Shown here: one piece after another, positions 14,924-22,240 of the stretch
How the letters are laid out: each line of letters opens with the position of its first letter
Numbering within the stretch: position 1 is the first letter of the stretch
DNA from: JAMCRM01 sp041685075
Lineage (GTDB): Bacteria > Acidobacteriota > Terriglobia > Bryobacterales > Bryobacteraceae
Assembly (NCBI GenBank): GCA_041685075.1
Contig: JAWLGN010000056.1
Location: 1-22,575, forward strand
Length of the DNA: 22,575 bases
Direction of reading: 5' to 3'
Program-made: the position numbers and the translations under genes
Notes under the pieces: model-generated
Seen by the model: only the letters and a program-made list of their open reading frames with translations
Database searches by the model: none
Told to the model about the DNA's origin: nothing

Positions 14924-16048
14924 ATGACGCGCTACCGGATCGCGGCCGCCTTGTGGGTGGCGGGCGCGCTGGCCTGGACCGCCGGGCGTCCCGGCGAGAT
15001 CCCCTTCGAGAAACATACGATCGATTTGGGCGCTTCCGAAACCGCCGCCGTGGCGGACGTGAACGGCGACGGGCGCCCCGATATCATCTCCGGCGAGTAC
15101 TGGTATGCGGGGCCGCGGTGGACGCCGCACAAGTTCCGCGAGATCGGCTTCACCAACAACTACGTGGACGCCTTCAGCGACCTGCCGCTGGATGTGAACG
15201 GCGACGGCGCGGTGGACGTGATCACCTGCACCTGGTTTTCGCGGCGCATCTACTGGAGCGAGAATCCCGGGAAGGGCGGCGGGACGTGGAAGGAGCACGA
15301 CATCCACACGGGGCTGCCCGTGGAGTTCGCCTTCCTGGTGGACCTGGACAACGACGGCCGCGCGCGCGAGCTGCTGCCGCAGTTCGGCGGCAAGGACGCT
15401 CCCACCGCGTGGTTCGAGCTGCGGGATGGCCGCTTCACCCGGCACGTGGCCAGCGCGACCGGCTACGGGCACGGCATCGGGGCGGGCGATGTGAATGGCG
15501 ACGGCCGCAACGATATCCTCACGCCCAAGGGGTGGCTCGAAGCGCCCCCGGATCCGCGGGCCGGGGAGTGGAAGTTCCATCCCGCCTTCGATCTCGATTC
15601 CACGGGCTTCCTACACGTGGTGGACGTGGACGGCGACGGACGGAACGATGTGATTACGTCGATGGCCCACGACTACGGCGTGCTGTGGATCCGGCAGGAG
15701 GGCGCGGGCCGGTTCGCGAAGCCGGTGTTCATCGACAAGACCTGGTCGCAGCCGCATGCCCTGACGCTCGTGGATCTGAACGGCGACGGGCGCCCGGACC
15801 TGGTCACCGGCAAGCGCTACATGGCGCACAACGGCAACGACCCCGGCGAGCGCGAGCCCCTGGGCCTCTACTGGTACGAGTACCGCAAGGCGGCCAAGGG
15901 CGTCGAGTGGATCCGGCACATCATCGACTACAGCACGCGCACCGGCGGGGGAATGCAGATTGCCGTCGCGGATGTGGACGGCGACGGCGATCTGGATATC
16001 GTAGCGCCGGGCAAGAGCGGGCTGTTTCTCTTTGAGCGCCGCCGCTAG
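14924..16048 (+). CDS. Secreted FG-GAP/VCBS-repeat beta-propeller protein
   Basis: A 374-residue exported protein with a signal peptide (about residues 1-21) and seven calcium-loop motifs of the D-x-N/D-x-D-G type, starting near residues 45, 90, 140, 189, 234, 284 and 350 (for example DVNGDGRPDI and DLNGDGRPDL). Seven such units fit a single seven-bladed propeller, as in integrin-like FG-GAP domains. There is no enzyme motif, membrane anchor or sorting signal. It probably binds a ligand or polysaccharide, or scaffolds at the cell surface. The third loop (DLDNDGRARE) is the most divergent. It follows the DUF2339 gene by 9 nt but has a -10-like element at the leaderless distance. Confidence 0.88.
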   Translation: MTRYRIAAALWVAGALAWTAGRPGEIPFEKHTIDLGASETAAVADVNGDGRPDIISGEYWYAGPRWTPHKFREIGFTNNYVDAFSDLPLDVNGDGAVDVITCTWFSRRIYWSENPGKGGGTWKEHDIHTGLPVEFAFLVDLDNDGRARELLPQFGGKDAPTAWFELRDGRFTRHVASATGYGHGIGAGDVNGDGRNDILTPKGWLEAPPDPRAGEWKFHPAFDLDSTGFLHVVDVDGDGRNDVITSMAHDYGVLWIRQEGAGRFAKPVFIDKTWSQPHALTLVDLNGDGRPDLVTGKRYMAHNGNDPGEREPLGLYWYEYRKAAKGVEWIRHIIDYSTRTGGGMQIAVADVDGDGDLDIVAPGKSGLFLFERRR

Positions 16049-16064
16049 CCGCGGGCTGCCGCGT

Positions 16065-16070
16065 TACTAT
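16065..16070 (+). promoter_or_regulatory. -10-like TACTAT, 6 nt before the triple-repeat gene
   Basis: TACTAT lies in the 28-nt gap after the FG-GAP gene and ends 6 nt before GTG 16077. It favours that GTG over the adjacent ATG 16080. Confidence 0.5.
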
Positions 16071-16076
16071 TGGCAT

Positions 16077-17114
16077 GTGATGAAAGCGACGTTGGGCAGC
16101 CTGCCGGCCGTGGCGGTGCTGCTGCTGGCCTCCCCGCTGGGCGCCCAGGGGCAACCGCAGTTCGTGTGGGAAGGCGTGGTGGACGGCACCAGCGTGGTGC
16201 AGGTGCGGGGCAACCGCGTGCAGGTGGACGATCGGCAGGGCCTGCCGGTGCAGCGCCAGCGCTACCGCTTCTTCGAGCGACTGCCGGACAGCCGGCAGAA
16301 CGTGCGGGTGGAAGTGCGGGAGGGCCGCGGGCGCGTGCGCATCATCCAGCAGCCGCGGCTGGAGAACAACTATATCCTGGAGGTGGCCATCGAAGACCGG
16401 CAGGGCGGCGCGTCGTTCTATTCACTGGAGTTCTTCTGGGATACCGGGCGGGGCGGCTTTTTCAAACCGCTGAGCCCGCGGGTGAGTACGAACCTGGGGG
16501 GCAACCGGCTGGTCTGGTCGGGCCGGGTGGACGGTGAGGCGGTGGTGGAGTGCCGCGGCAACCGCTGCCGGGCGGAGACGATCAGCGGCGGGCCGGTGAC
16601 GCGCGAGCGGGCGAGCTTTTCCCGCGCGCTGCCGGGCCGCGACGTCATGGTAAGCCTGGACGATTTCGAAGGGCGCGGCGAGGTGGTGCTGCTCCAGCAG
16701 CCGCGCCGGGAAAACCGCTATGCCGCGCGGGTTCTCATCCGCGATCCCAAGGGCGGCGCGGCGGATTACAGCTTCACCCTGAGCTGGGCGCCGGGGTCCC
16801 GCGGGGGCGACCCGATCGCGCGCCGCGCCATGGTGTGGTACGGGCGCGTGGATGGCCGCGTGCGCGTGACCGTGCAGGGGCGCCGGGCGCGCGCCCAGGT
16901 GCTGAGCGGCGGTCCGCTGCGGGGCGAGCGCGCCGAGTTCCTGCGGGAGCTGCCGCGGCGCGAGAACCACGCCGCTAGCGTACACCGCGTGGATGGCCGC
17001 GGGCGCGTGGACATCGTCGAGTTCCCCGGGCGCCTGAACGGCTACCGGCTGGTCTTCGAAATCGACGACCGCTCCGGCGGTGCCGACAACTACGAAGTGG
17101 AAGTGAGCTGGTAG
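16077..17114 (+). CDS. Secreted protein with three tandem 93-residue repeats, unrecognised
   Basis: A 345-residue exported protein. Residues 1-25 form a signal peptide (AVAVLLLASPLGAQG). The rest is three homologous units at about 29-121, 145-237 and 252-345, with short linkers between. Each unit opens with a hydrophobic residue then VW-x-G-x-VDG, and has LP near its middle, a GRG-x-V motif, a conserved Pro then Asn-x-Tyr, and ends with GG-x-x-x-Y and an aromatic-Trp pair. The alternating pattern suggests an all-beta, Ig-like or jelly-roll module. I do not recognise the family. It has no enzyme motif and no anchor. GTG 16077 or ATG 16080 is the start. It lies behind the FG-GAP gene, so both may be surface or matrix proteins. 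Confidence 0.82.
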   Translation: MMKATLGSLPAVAVLLLASPLGAQGQPQFVWEGVVDGTSVVQVRGNRVQVDDRQGLPVQRQRYRFFERLPDSRQNVRVEVREGRGRVRIIQQPRLENNYILEVAIEDRQGGASFYSLEFFWDTGRGGFFKPLSPRVSTNLGGNRLVWSGRVDGEAVVECRGNRCRAETISGGPVTRERASFSRALPGRDVMVSLDDFEGRGEVVLLQQPRRENRYAARVLIRDPKGGAADYSFTLSWAPGSRGGDPIARRAMVWYGRVDGRVRVTVQGRRARAQVLSGGPLRGERAEFLRELPRRENHAASVHRVDGRGRVDIVEFPGRLNGYRLVFEIDDRSGGADNYEVEVSW

Positions 17115-17127
17115 GGTGGGCCGGCCG

Positions 17128-17151
17128 CCTGCCCCGTATAATGGGGGCAGG
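17128..17151 (+). promoter_or_regulatory. hemQ promoter: TATAAT inside an 8-bp perfect inverted repeat
   Basis: CCTGCCCC (17128-17135) and GGGGCAGG (17144-17151) are perfect inverted repeats around an 8-nt centre that contains a consensus -10, TATAAT (17137-17142). A dimeric regulator bound here would block RNA polymerase. A leader hairpin is less likely, because transcription should start at about 17149, inside the right arm. No good -35 is seen, and no other copy of the dyad was noticed in this window. Confidence 0.6.
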
Positions 17152-17162
17152 AGGAGGCTCAC

Positions 17163-17999
17163 GTGATCGCTGACGAAACCCAAGCCATGACGCTGCCGGC
17201 GGCGCCGTTGACCGTGGAGGGCGCCAGCGTGCTGCACCAGATGATGCGGGTACGCCGCGCCGCGTGGAAGGCGCTCGACGCGGCCGCGCGCGCCGAAATC
17301 GCCGCCGAGGCCGCCGCCGCGCTCTCCGCCATGGAGGAGAACCGGGAGGCGCCCAGCGCGCTCTACGGCCTCTTCGGCCATAAGGGCGACCTGATGCTGC
17401 TCCACTTCCGCAAGGACTTCGACGCGCTGCACGAAACCGAAGTGGCGCTCCAGGGCCTGCGGTTGTGGGAGTACCTGGAGCCGGCTACGTCGTACCTTTC
17501 GGTGGTCGAGTTGAGCCTGTACGAATCCAGCGCCAAGGTCTATTCCAGCCTGTTTGAGAAGGCCATTCACGCGCACACGGCGGAGTGGAACCGGGAGATC
17601 GCCGAGGTGCTGGAGCGCCAGCGGGCGGCCATGGCGCCGCGGCTGTGGCCGGAGATTCCGAAAGCCAGGTACGTCTGCTTCTATCCCATGGACCGCAAGC
17701 GCGACGCGGCAGCCAACTGGTACCAGCTCCCCATGCCGGAACGCCAGCGCATGATGCGCGACCACGGCCTGATCGGGCGCCGCTTCGGCGACGAGGTGCG
17801 GCAGATCATCAGCGGTTCGATCGGGCTGGACAACTGGGAGTGGGGCGTGGACCTGTTTGCCGACGACCCGGTGGTCTTCAAGCGCCTGATCTACGAAATG
17901 CGCTTCGATGAAGCCAGCGCCATCTATGCCAAGTTCGGGCCGTTCTACGTGGGGCGGCGCCGCCCGGCGGCGGAGCTAGGGCGGCTGCTGAACGCCTGA
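17163..17999 (+). CDS. hemQ: Coproheme decarboxylase / peroxide-dependent heme synthase (HemQ/ChdC)
   Basis: A 278-residue enzyme of the chlorite-dismutase superfamily that decarboxylates iron-coproporphyrin III to heme b with H2O2, the last step of the coproporphyrin-dependent pathway. The second domain carries the signature: YVCFYPMDRKR with the catalytic-type Y174, NWYQLP, MMRDHGLIGRRF with the proximal-type H201, ISGSIGLDNWEWGVDLFADDP, and YEMRFDEASAIYAKFGPFYVG. The N-terminal domain (about 20-130) is the non-heme half, as usual. GTG 17163 is supported by AGGAGG (17152-17157) 5 nt upstream. The other heme genes are not in this window. It converges with the WG-repeat gene, with only 3 nt between the stops. 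Confidence 0.95.
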   Translation: MIADETQAMTLPAAPLTVEGASVLHQMMRVRRAAWKALDAAARAEIAAEAAAALSAMEENREAPSALYGLFGHKGDLMLLHFRKDFDALHETEVALQGLRLWEYLEPATSYLSVVELSLYESSAKVYSSLFEKAIHAHTAEWNREIAEVLERQRAAMAPRLWPEIPKARYVCFYPMDRKRDAAANWYQLPMPERQRMMRDHGLIGRRFGDEVRQIISGSIGLDNWEWGVDLFADDPVVFKRLIYEMRFDEASAIYAKFGPFYVGRRRPAAELGRLLNA

Positions 18000-18002
18000 C
18001 GG

Positions 18003-19010
18003 TTAGAGCGTGGGGGTCCAGACCACGCGGCCCTGCTTGTCGATGTAGCCCCAGGCATCCCCCATGGCCACGGGCGCCAGCCCCAGGGAGAAGGGGCGCG
18101 CTTCGTCGAACTGCGGGTCGATGGCGAGCTTGCCGTCTTCGTCGATGTAGCCCCAGCGGTCGCCGATGCGCACCGCGGCCATGCCGTCGCGGAAGTCGTC
18201 GGCGGCGTCGAACTGCGGGGGAATCGCCACCCGGCCCTGGCGGTCGATGTAGCCGGCTTTGCCGTCGATAGCCACCAGCGCGCGGTCGCCGGAGAAGACC
18301 CGCGCGGCGGCGAACTGCGGGTTAATGGCGTACTTGCCGTTCTTATCGATGTAGCCCCAGCGGTCGCCGATGCGCACGGCCGCCAGGCCCTCGTAGAAGC
18401 TGCTGGCCTCGTCGAACTGCGGGGGGATCACCACGCGGCCCTGGCGGTCGATGTAGCCGTAGGCGCCCCGGATGCCCACCAGGGCGAGGCCCTCGTGGAA
18501 CGGCAGCGCCGCCTGGAACTGCGGGGGGATGGCCATCTTGCCGGCTCGATCGATGTAGCCGATGGGAGTGCCGGGCCCATGGTGGACGGCGGCGAGACCC
18601 TCGGAGAAGCCTATGGGCAGGGGGCCGGGGTCCTGGAACTGCGGGTCGATCACCATCTTGCCGGATGGATCGATGAAGCCCCAGGCGCCGGTGATGCGGA
18701 CGGCGGCCAGGCCGTCGGAAAACGGCGCGCCGGAATCGAACTGCGGGTTGATGGCGATGCGGCCGCGCTCGTCGATGTAACCCGCGCGTCCGGCGATCTC
18801 GACCACCGCGAGGCCCTCGGAGAACGGCGCCGCGGCATCGAACTGCGGCGGGATGGCGATCTTGCCGTCCTTATCGATGTACCCGACCTTGCCCCCCTGG
18901 CGGATGAGGAACAGGCCGCTGGCCTGTTCGCCCGGGCGGACATCGCCGCGCCGCGAGCAGGCGGACCCAAGGGCGATGAGCAGCAGGAATACCACGGTGC
19001 GTCTACGCAT
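18003..19010 (-). CDS. WG-repeat lipoprotein
   Basis: A 335-residue predicted lipoprotein (signal about residues 1-17, lipobox LGSAC with C18). It is built of nine WG/KWG-type repeats with a period of about 34 residues. Each has the core GYID-x-x-GK/R-x-x-I-x-PQFD followed by FSEGLAAV; the last is incomplete (GYIDKQGRVVW). The third unit carries a short insertion (DPGPLPIG). WG repeats form a beta-rich solenoid or propeller of unknown ligand, often on the cell surface. The start is ATG 19010. TATACG at 19021-19026 on the minus strand is a possible -10, giving a very short leader. It is downstream of cdsA by 54 nt but probably has its own promoter. Confidence 0.9.
   Translation of the reverse strand: MRRRTVVFLLLIALGSACSRRGDVRPGEQASGLFLIRQGGKVGYIDKDGKIAIPPQFDAAAPFSEGLAVVEIAGRAGYIDERGRIAINPQFDSGAPFSDGLAAVRITGAWGFIDPSGKMVIDPQFQDPGPLPIGFSEGLAAVHHGPGTPIGYIDRAGKMAIPPQFQAALPFHEGLALVGIRGAYGYIDRQGRVVIPPQFDEASSFYEGLAAVRIGDRWGYIDKNGKYAINPQFAAARVFSGDRALVAIDGKAGYIDRQGRVAIPPQFDAADDFRDGMAAVRIGDRWGYIDEDGKLAIDPQFDEARPFSLGLAPVAMGDAWGYIDKQGRVVWTPTL
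18142..18377. repeat. Direct 32-nt repeat within the WG-repeat gene
   Basis: The 32 bases at 18142-18173 recur exactly at 18346-18377, 204 nt (two 34-codon repeats) apart. The surrounding units are also very similar. This points to recent duplication or gene conversion of repeat units and gives a site for repeat-number change by slippage. Confidence 0.8.
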
Positions 19011-19064
19011 GCGCTCTTCCCGTATAGCACGTGGCGTGCCGGTTGCGCGAAGCGGGCCGCGGCG

Positions 19065-19835
19065 CTATCCCGGTTGCGCCAGCCGCAGGTAGAGGTAGAC
19101 GGTGGGGAGGGCGAACAGGGTGCTGTCCACGCGGTCGAGCAGGCCGCCGTGGCCGGGGAGCAGGGTGCCGCTATCCTTGACGCCGGCGCCGCGCTTCATG
19201 GCGGATTCGGCCAGGTCGCCCACCTGCCCGGCGGCGTTCACCGCGGCGGCCAGCAGCGCCGCCTGCCACCAGGGCGTGGCGGGGAGGAAGCGGCCCAGGT
19301 AGAGGAGGCCGATGGCCACCGCCACCACCACGGATGCGGCCGCGCCCTCCCAGGATTTTTTGGGGCTGATGCGCGGGGCCAGGCGATGGCGCCCCCAGCG
19401 CCGGCCCACGTAGTAGGCGCCGGTGTCGCCGATCCAACTCACCACCAGCGCAAACATCAGCCAGTGGGGGTTGGCCTCGTGGATCAAAATAGCGCAGCGG
19501 AAGGCGCCGAAGACGTAGAGCACGCCGGCGATGACGAGCGCCGCGCGGGGCAGCACGGCGGCCAGGTCGCCGGCGCGCATGGAAAGAGCCAGCGCCAGCG
19601 CCGCCAGCACCACCGCCACCAGCAGGGTGTCGCCCGCGAACAGGAGGCACAGGCCGGCGGCGTAGCCCAGCGGACCCGGCGCGCCGAAGCGGTAGGCCGC
19701 GGCGATACCCGCGTACTCGGCGTAGCACAGCACCGCCACCAGGGCGATGATTCCGTAGAGCGCCCACAGCGGTCCCCACAGCACCGCCCAGATCACCAGA
19801 GGCGCAAGGACGGCGGCGGTCAGGACCCGCTTCAT
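19065..19835 (-). CDS. cdsA: Phosphatidate cytidylyltransferase
   Basis: A 256-residue inner-membrane enzyme that makes CDP-diacylglycerol from phosphatidic acid and CTP, the entry point to bacterial phospholipids. It has about seven to eight hydrophobic segments. The C-terminal signature is present: SAMKR, then KDSG, then PGHGGLLDRVDS. The earlier motif SWIGDTGAYYVGRRWGRH and SPKKSWEG are also intact. The start ATG 19835 overlaps the uppS stop (ATGA), so the pair is translationally coupled. uppS-cdsA is a common bacterial gene pair. dxr and the site-2 protease gene, which often follow, are not here. Confidence 0.95.
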   Translation of the reverse strand: MKRVLTAAVLAPLVIWAVLWGPLWALYGIIALVAVLCYAEYAGIAAAYRFGAPGPLGYAAGLCLLFAGDTLLVAVVLAALALALSMRAGDLAAVLPRAALVIAGVLYVFGAFRCAILIHEANPHWLMFALVVSWIGDTGAYYVGRRWGRHRLAPRISPKKSWEGAAASVVVAVAIGLLYLGRFLPATPWWQAALLAAAVNAAGQVGDLAESAMKRGAGVKDSGTLLPGHGGLLDRVDSTLFALPTVYLYLRLAQPG

Positions 19836-20662
19836 GAGGTGGGCAGTTCCACCATCGGGGCCGCTACCTGCCGGCCGTTGATTCCGGAAGGACTCAGCCC
19901 GCCATAGCGGCGCTCGCGCTTCTGGTAATCCAGGATGGCGGCCAGCAGGTCGGTGCGGCTGAAATCGGGCCACAGGGTCTCGGTGACATACAACTCCGAG
20001 TAGGCGAGCTGCCAGAGCAGGAAGTTGCTGACCCGCATCTCGCCGGAGGTGCGGATTAACAGGTCCGGTTCGGGCGAACCGGCGGTGTAGAGGCGGCCGG
20101 CGATGGCATCCTCGTCGATGCGCAGGTCAGCGAGGCGCCCGGCGGCGCGCGCGTCGTCGATGGCGCGGTTGACGGCGTCCACAATCTCGCCGCGGCCGCT
20201 GTAATTGATCGCCAAATTGACCCGCAGGCCGGTGTGGCCGCTGGTGGCCTCGACGGTGGCCAGCAGTTCCTCGCGCACGTCGGGAGGCAGTGCATCCACG
20301 CGCCCGATGGCGCGCAGGCGGATGCCGTTCTTCTGCAGGGTCGAGAGTTCCTTGCGGAGGTAGTAGCGCAGCAGGTGCCAGAGGGTATCGACCTCGGCGC
20401 GGGGGCGCTTCCAATTCTCCGAGGAGAAGGCGTAGAGGGTGAGATCCCCGACCCCGAGGCGGGCGCAGGTTTCGACCGTGCTGCGGACCGCGCCTACTCC
20501 GGCCTGGTGGCCGGCCACGCGCGGCAGGTGGCGGCGTCCCGCCCAGCGGCCGTTGCCATCCATGATGATGGCGATGTGGGCAGGCAGGCGGTCGGGATCT
20601 AGTGCCCGGGCGAGCTCCCAGTCCTTCTCCCCGGGCTTGAGGCAGTCGAGTAAAGCCTTCAT
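19832..20662 (-). CDS. uppS: Undecaprenyl diphosphate synthase (cis-prenyltransferase)
   Basis: A 276-residue cytoplasmic enzyme that extends farnesyl diphosphate with isopentenyl diphosphate in cis to give the C55 lipid carrier for peptidoglycan and other surface polymers. Signatures are HIAIIMDGNGRWA with catalytic D35, YAFSSENWKRP, NLAINYSGRGEI, LLIRTSGEMRVSNFLLWQ and the C-terminal YGG. The N-terminus is some 20 residues longer than in minimal homologues and may be real or may reflect a later start. ATG 20662 has a CATAAT -10-like element at 20675-20680 on the minus strand. It is divergent from cysS across 177 nt. Confidence 0.95.
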   Translation of the reverse strand: MKALLDCLKPGEKDWELARALDPDRLPAHIAIIMDGNGRWAGRRHLPRVAGHQAGVGAVRSTVETCARLGVGDLTLYAFSSENWKRPRAEVDTLWHLLRYYLRKELSTLQKNGIRLRAIGRVDALPPDVREELLATVEATSGHTGLRVNLAINYSGRGEIVDAVNRAIDDARAAGRLADLRIDEDAIAGRLYTAGSPEPDLLIRTSGEMRVSNFLLWQLAYSELYVTETLWPDFSRTDLLAAILDYQKRERRYGGLSPSGINGRQVAAPMVELPTS

Positions 20663-20839
20663 TCGCTCGAAAGGATTATGTTACCAGACGAGGCGCGCGC
20701 GCGTTTGGAAAGCGCGGCGCGGGCGGCTGTTGCCGTGCCGTTCCCGGCCGCCGCAGCGGGTGCCTGGAGCCGGCTGCTATGCGGAAATCGCGGGCGGCCA
20801 CGGCCGCGCGGCGTGATAGGATGGAGAATTCCCGCCATT
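20663..20839. other. Divergent uppS/cysS promoter region
   Basis: This 177-nt gap holds CATAAT for uppS (20675-20680, minus) and TAGGAT for cysS (20817-20822, plus). The frame of cysS is open back to ATG 20678, and its first 30 or so codons could encode a short Ala/Arg-rich peptide. I see no family signal there and do not call a gene. Confidence 0.45.
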
Positions 20840-22240
20840 ATGCCGTTGCGGTTTTATAACACGCTCACCCAGCAACTGGAGGCGTTCGCTCCGGAACGCG
20901 ACAACACCGTCCGCATGTATACCTGCGGGCCCACCGTCTACGACTTCGCCCACATCGGCAACTTCCGCACCTTCGCCTTCGTCGATATCCTGCGGCGCTG
21001 GCTGCGGGCCTGCGGGTTCGCTCTCGACCACGTCATGAACATCACGGACGTGGACGACCGCATCATCCAGAACGCCGTCGCGCAAGGGAAAACGCTCCAG
21101 GAGTATACCGGCGTTTACACGGGGGCTTTCCTGGAAGACTGCGCCACCCTGCGGCTGGAGCGCCCCGAGAGACTGGTCCGCGCCACCGAGCATATCCCGC
21201 AGATGGCCGAAGCCATCGGCAGGCTCGCGGAGCGGGGCCACACCTATACCAGCGAGGGGTCGGTCTACTTCCGCATCGGCAGCTTTCCGGAGTACGGCAA
21301 GCTCTCCCATACCGATTTCAGCGGCATGAAGGCGGGCGCGCGCGTGGATAGCGATAAGTACGAGAAAGACGACGCGCGCGACTTTGCGCTGTGGAAGGCG
21401 CCCAAGGAAGGCGAGCCGTTCTGGGAAGCCGAGATCGGCCCCGGCAGGCCGGGGTGGCACATCGAGTGCTCCGTGATGGCCATCCAGTACCTGGGGGAGA
21501 CGCTCGATTTGCATGCCGGCGGTGTGGACCTGATCTTCCCCCACCACGAAAACGAGATCGCGCAGTCGGAATCGCTCACCGGCAAGCCGTTTGCGCGCTT
21601 CTGGCTGCACTCGGAGTTCCTGCTGGTGGAGGGGCAGAAGATGTCCAAGTCGCTGGGCAACTTCTATACCCTGCGGGACGTGCTGGCGCGCGGGTACGCG
21701 CCGGAGGCCATCCGCTACCTGCTGGCTTCGGTGCCGTACAGGAAGGCGCTGAACTTCACCTTCGACGGGTTGAAGTCCGCCGCGACGGCCATCGACCGGC
21801 TGCGGAATTTCAAGCTGCGGCTGGAGACGGAGAAGTTCCCCGCGGGAGAGAACGCGCAGATGGCGGAGCGCATCGCGAAGGCGGGAGAGCAGTTCGAGTC
21901 CGCCATGAACGACGATCTGAATACCGCCGAGGCTTTGGGCGCGGTGTTCGAGTTCGTGCGGGAGGCCAATATCGCCATGGACGGTGGCGGCTTCGCCGCG
22001 GGGAACGTACCGGCGGCGCTCGAGTTCCTGGCGCGATTCGACGCCATCTTCGACGTGCTGACGCCCTCGGCCAAGAGCGGCGCCCTTTCCGATGCCGAGG
22101 TAGAGGCGCTGGTTGCCGAGCGCACCGAGGCGAAGAAGAACCGCGATTTCGCGCGCGCCGACGCCATTCGCGCGCAGTTGCAGGAACAGGGCATTCTGAT
22201 CGAAGACACCAAGAGCGGGGTCCGGTGGAAGAGGCGATGA
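20840..22240 (+). CDS. cysS: Cysteinyl-tRNA synthetase
   Basis: A 466-residue class I aminoacyl-tRNA synthetase that charges tRNA-Cys. The HIGH-type motif is HIGN (38-41) and the KMSKS motif is at 267-271. The zinc ligands match the E. coli set: C29 (TCGPTVYD), C210 (HIECS), H235 and E239 (HHENE). The C-terminal helical anticodon-binding region ends with FARADAIRAQLQEQGILIEDT. The start ATG 20840 (MPLRFYNTL) fits the family; the open frame further upstream is not conserved-looking. Its TGA overlaps the ATG of the following PLP-enzyme gene (ATGA). Confidence 0.97.
   Translation: MPLRFYNTLTQQLEAFAPERDNTVRMYTCGPTVYDFAHIGNFRTFAFVDILRRWLRACGFALDHVMNITDVDDRIIQNAVAQGKTLQEYTGVYTGAFLEDCATLRLERPERLVRATEHIPQMAEAIGRLAERGHTYTSEGSVYFRIGSFPEYGKLSHTDFSGMKAGARVDSDKYEKDDARDFALWKAPKEGEPFWEAEIGPGRPGWHIECSVMAIQYLGETLDLHAGGVDLIFPHHENEIAQSESLTGKPFARFWLHSEFLLVEGQKMSKSLGNFYTLRDVLARGYAPEAIRYLLASVPYRKALNFTFDGLKSAATAIDRLRNFKLRLETEKFPAGENAQMAERIAKAGEQFESAMNDDLNTAEALGAVFEFVREANIAMDGGGFAAGNVPAALEFLARFDAIFDVLTPSAKSGALSDAEVEALVAERTEAKKNRDFARADAIRAQLQEQGILIEDTKSGVRWKRR

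Noticed and set aside
12839..15580. 913-codon open frame on the minus strand
   Set aside because: It is antisense to DUF2339 and FG-GAP genes that have clear family motifs; its His/Gln/Arg-rich translation is typical of a shadow.
12397..16035. 1212-codon open frame on the plus strand
   Set aside because: It covers parts of three well-supported genes in another frame; the translation is Gly/Ala/Arg-rich with no domain.
18142..18377. CRISPR-like spaced repeats
   Set aside because: The repeats are within a coding frame with a 34-codon protein period; the spacing is explained by WG repeats.
20678..20839. Extended cysS start or a small gene upstream
   Set aside because: Homologues start at the MPLRFYNTL-type N-terminus; the upstream codons give Ala/Arg-rich sequence, and AAGGA is only 2 nt from ATG 20678.
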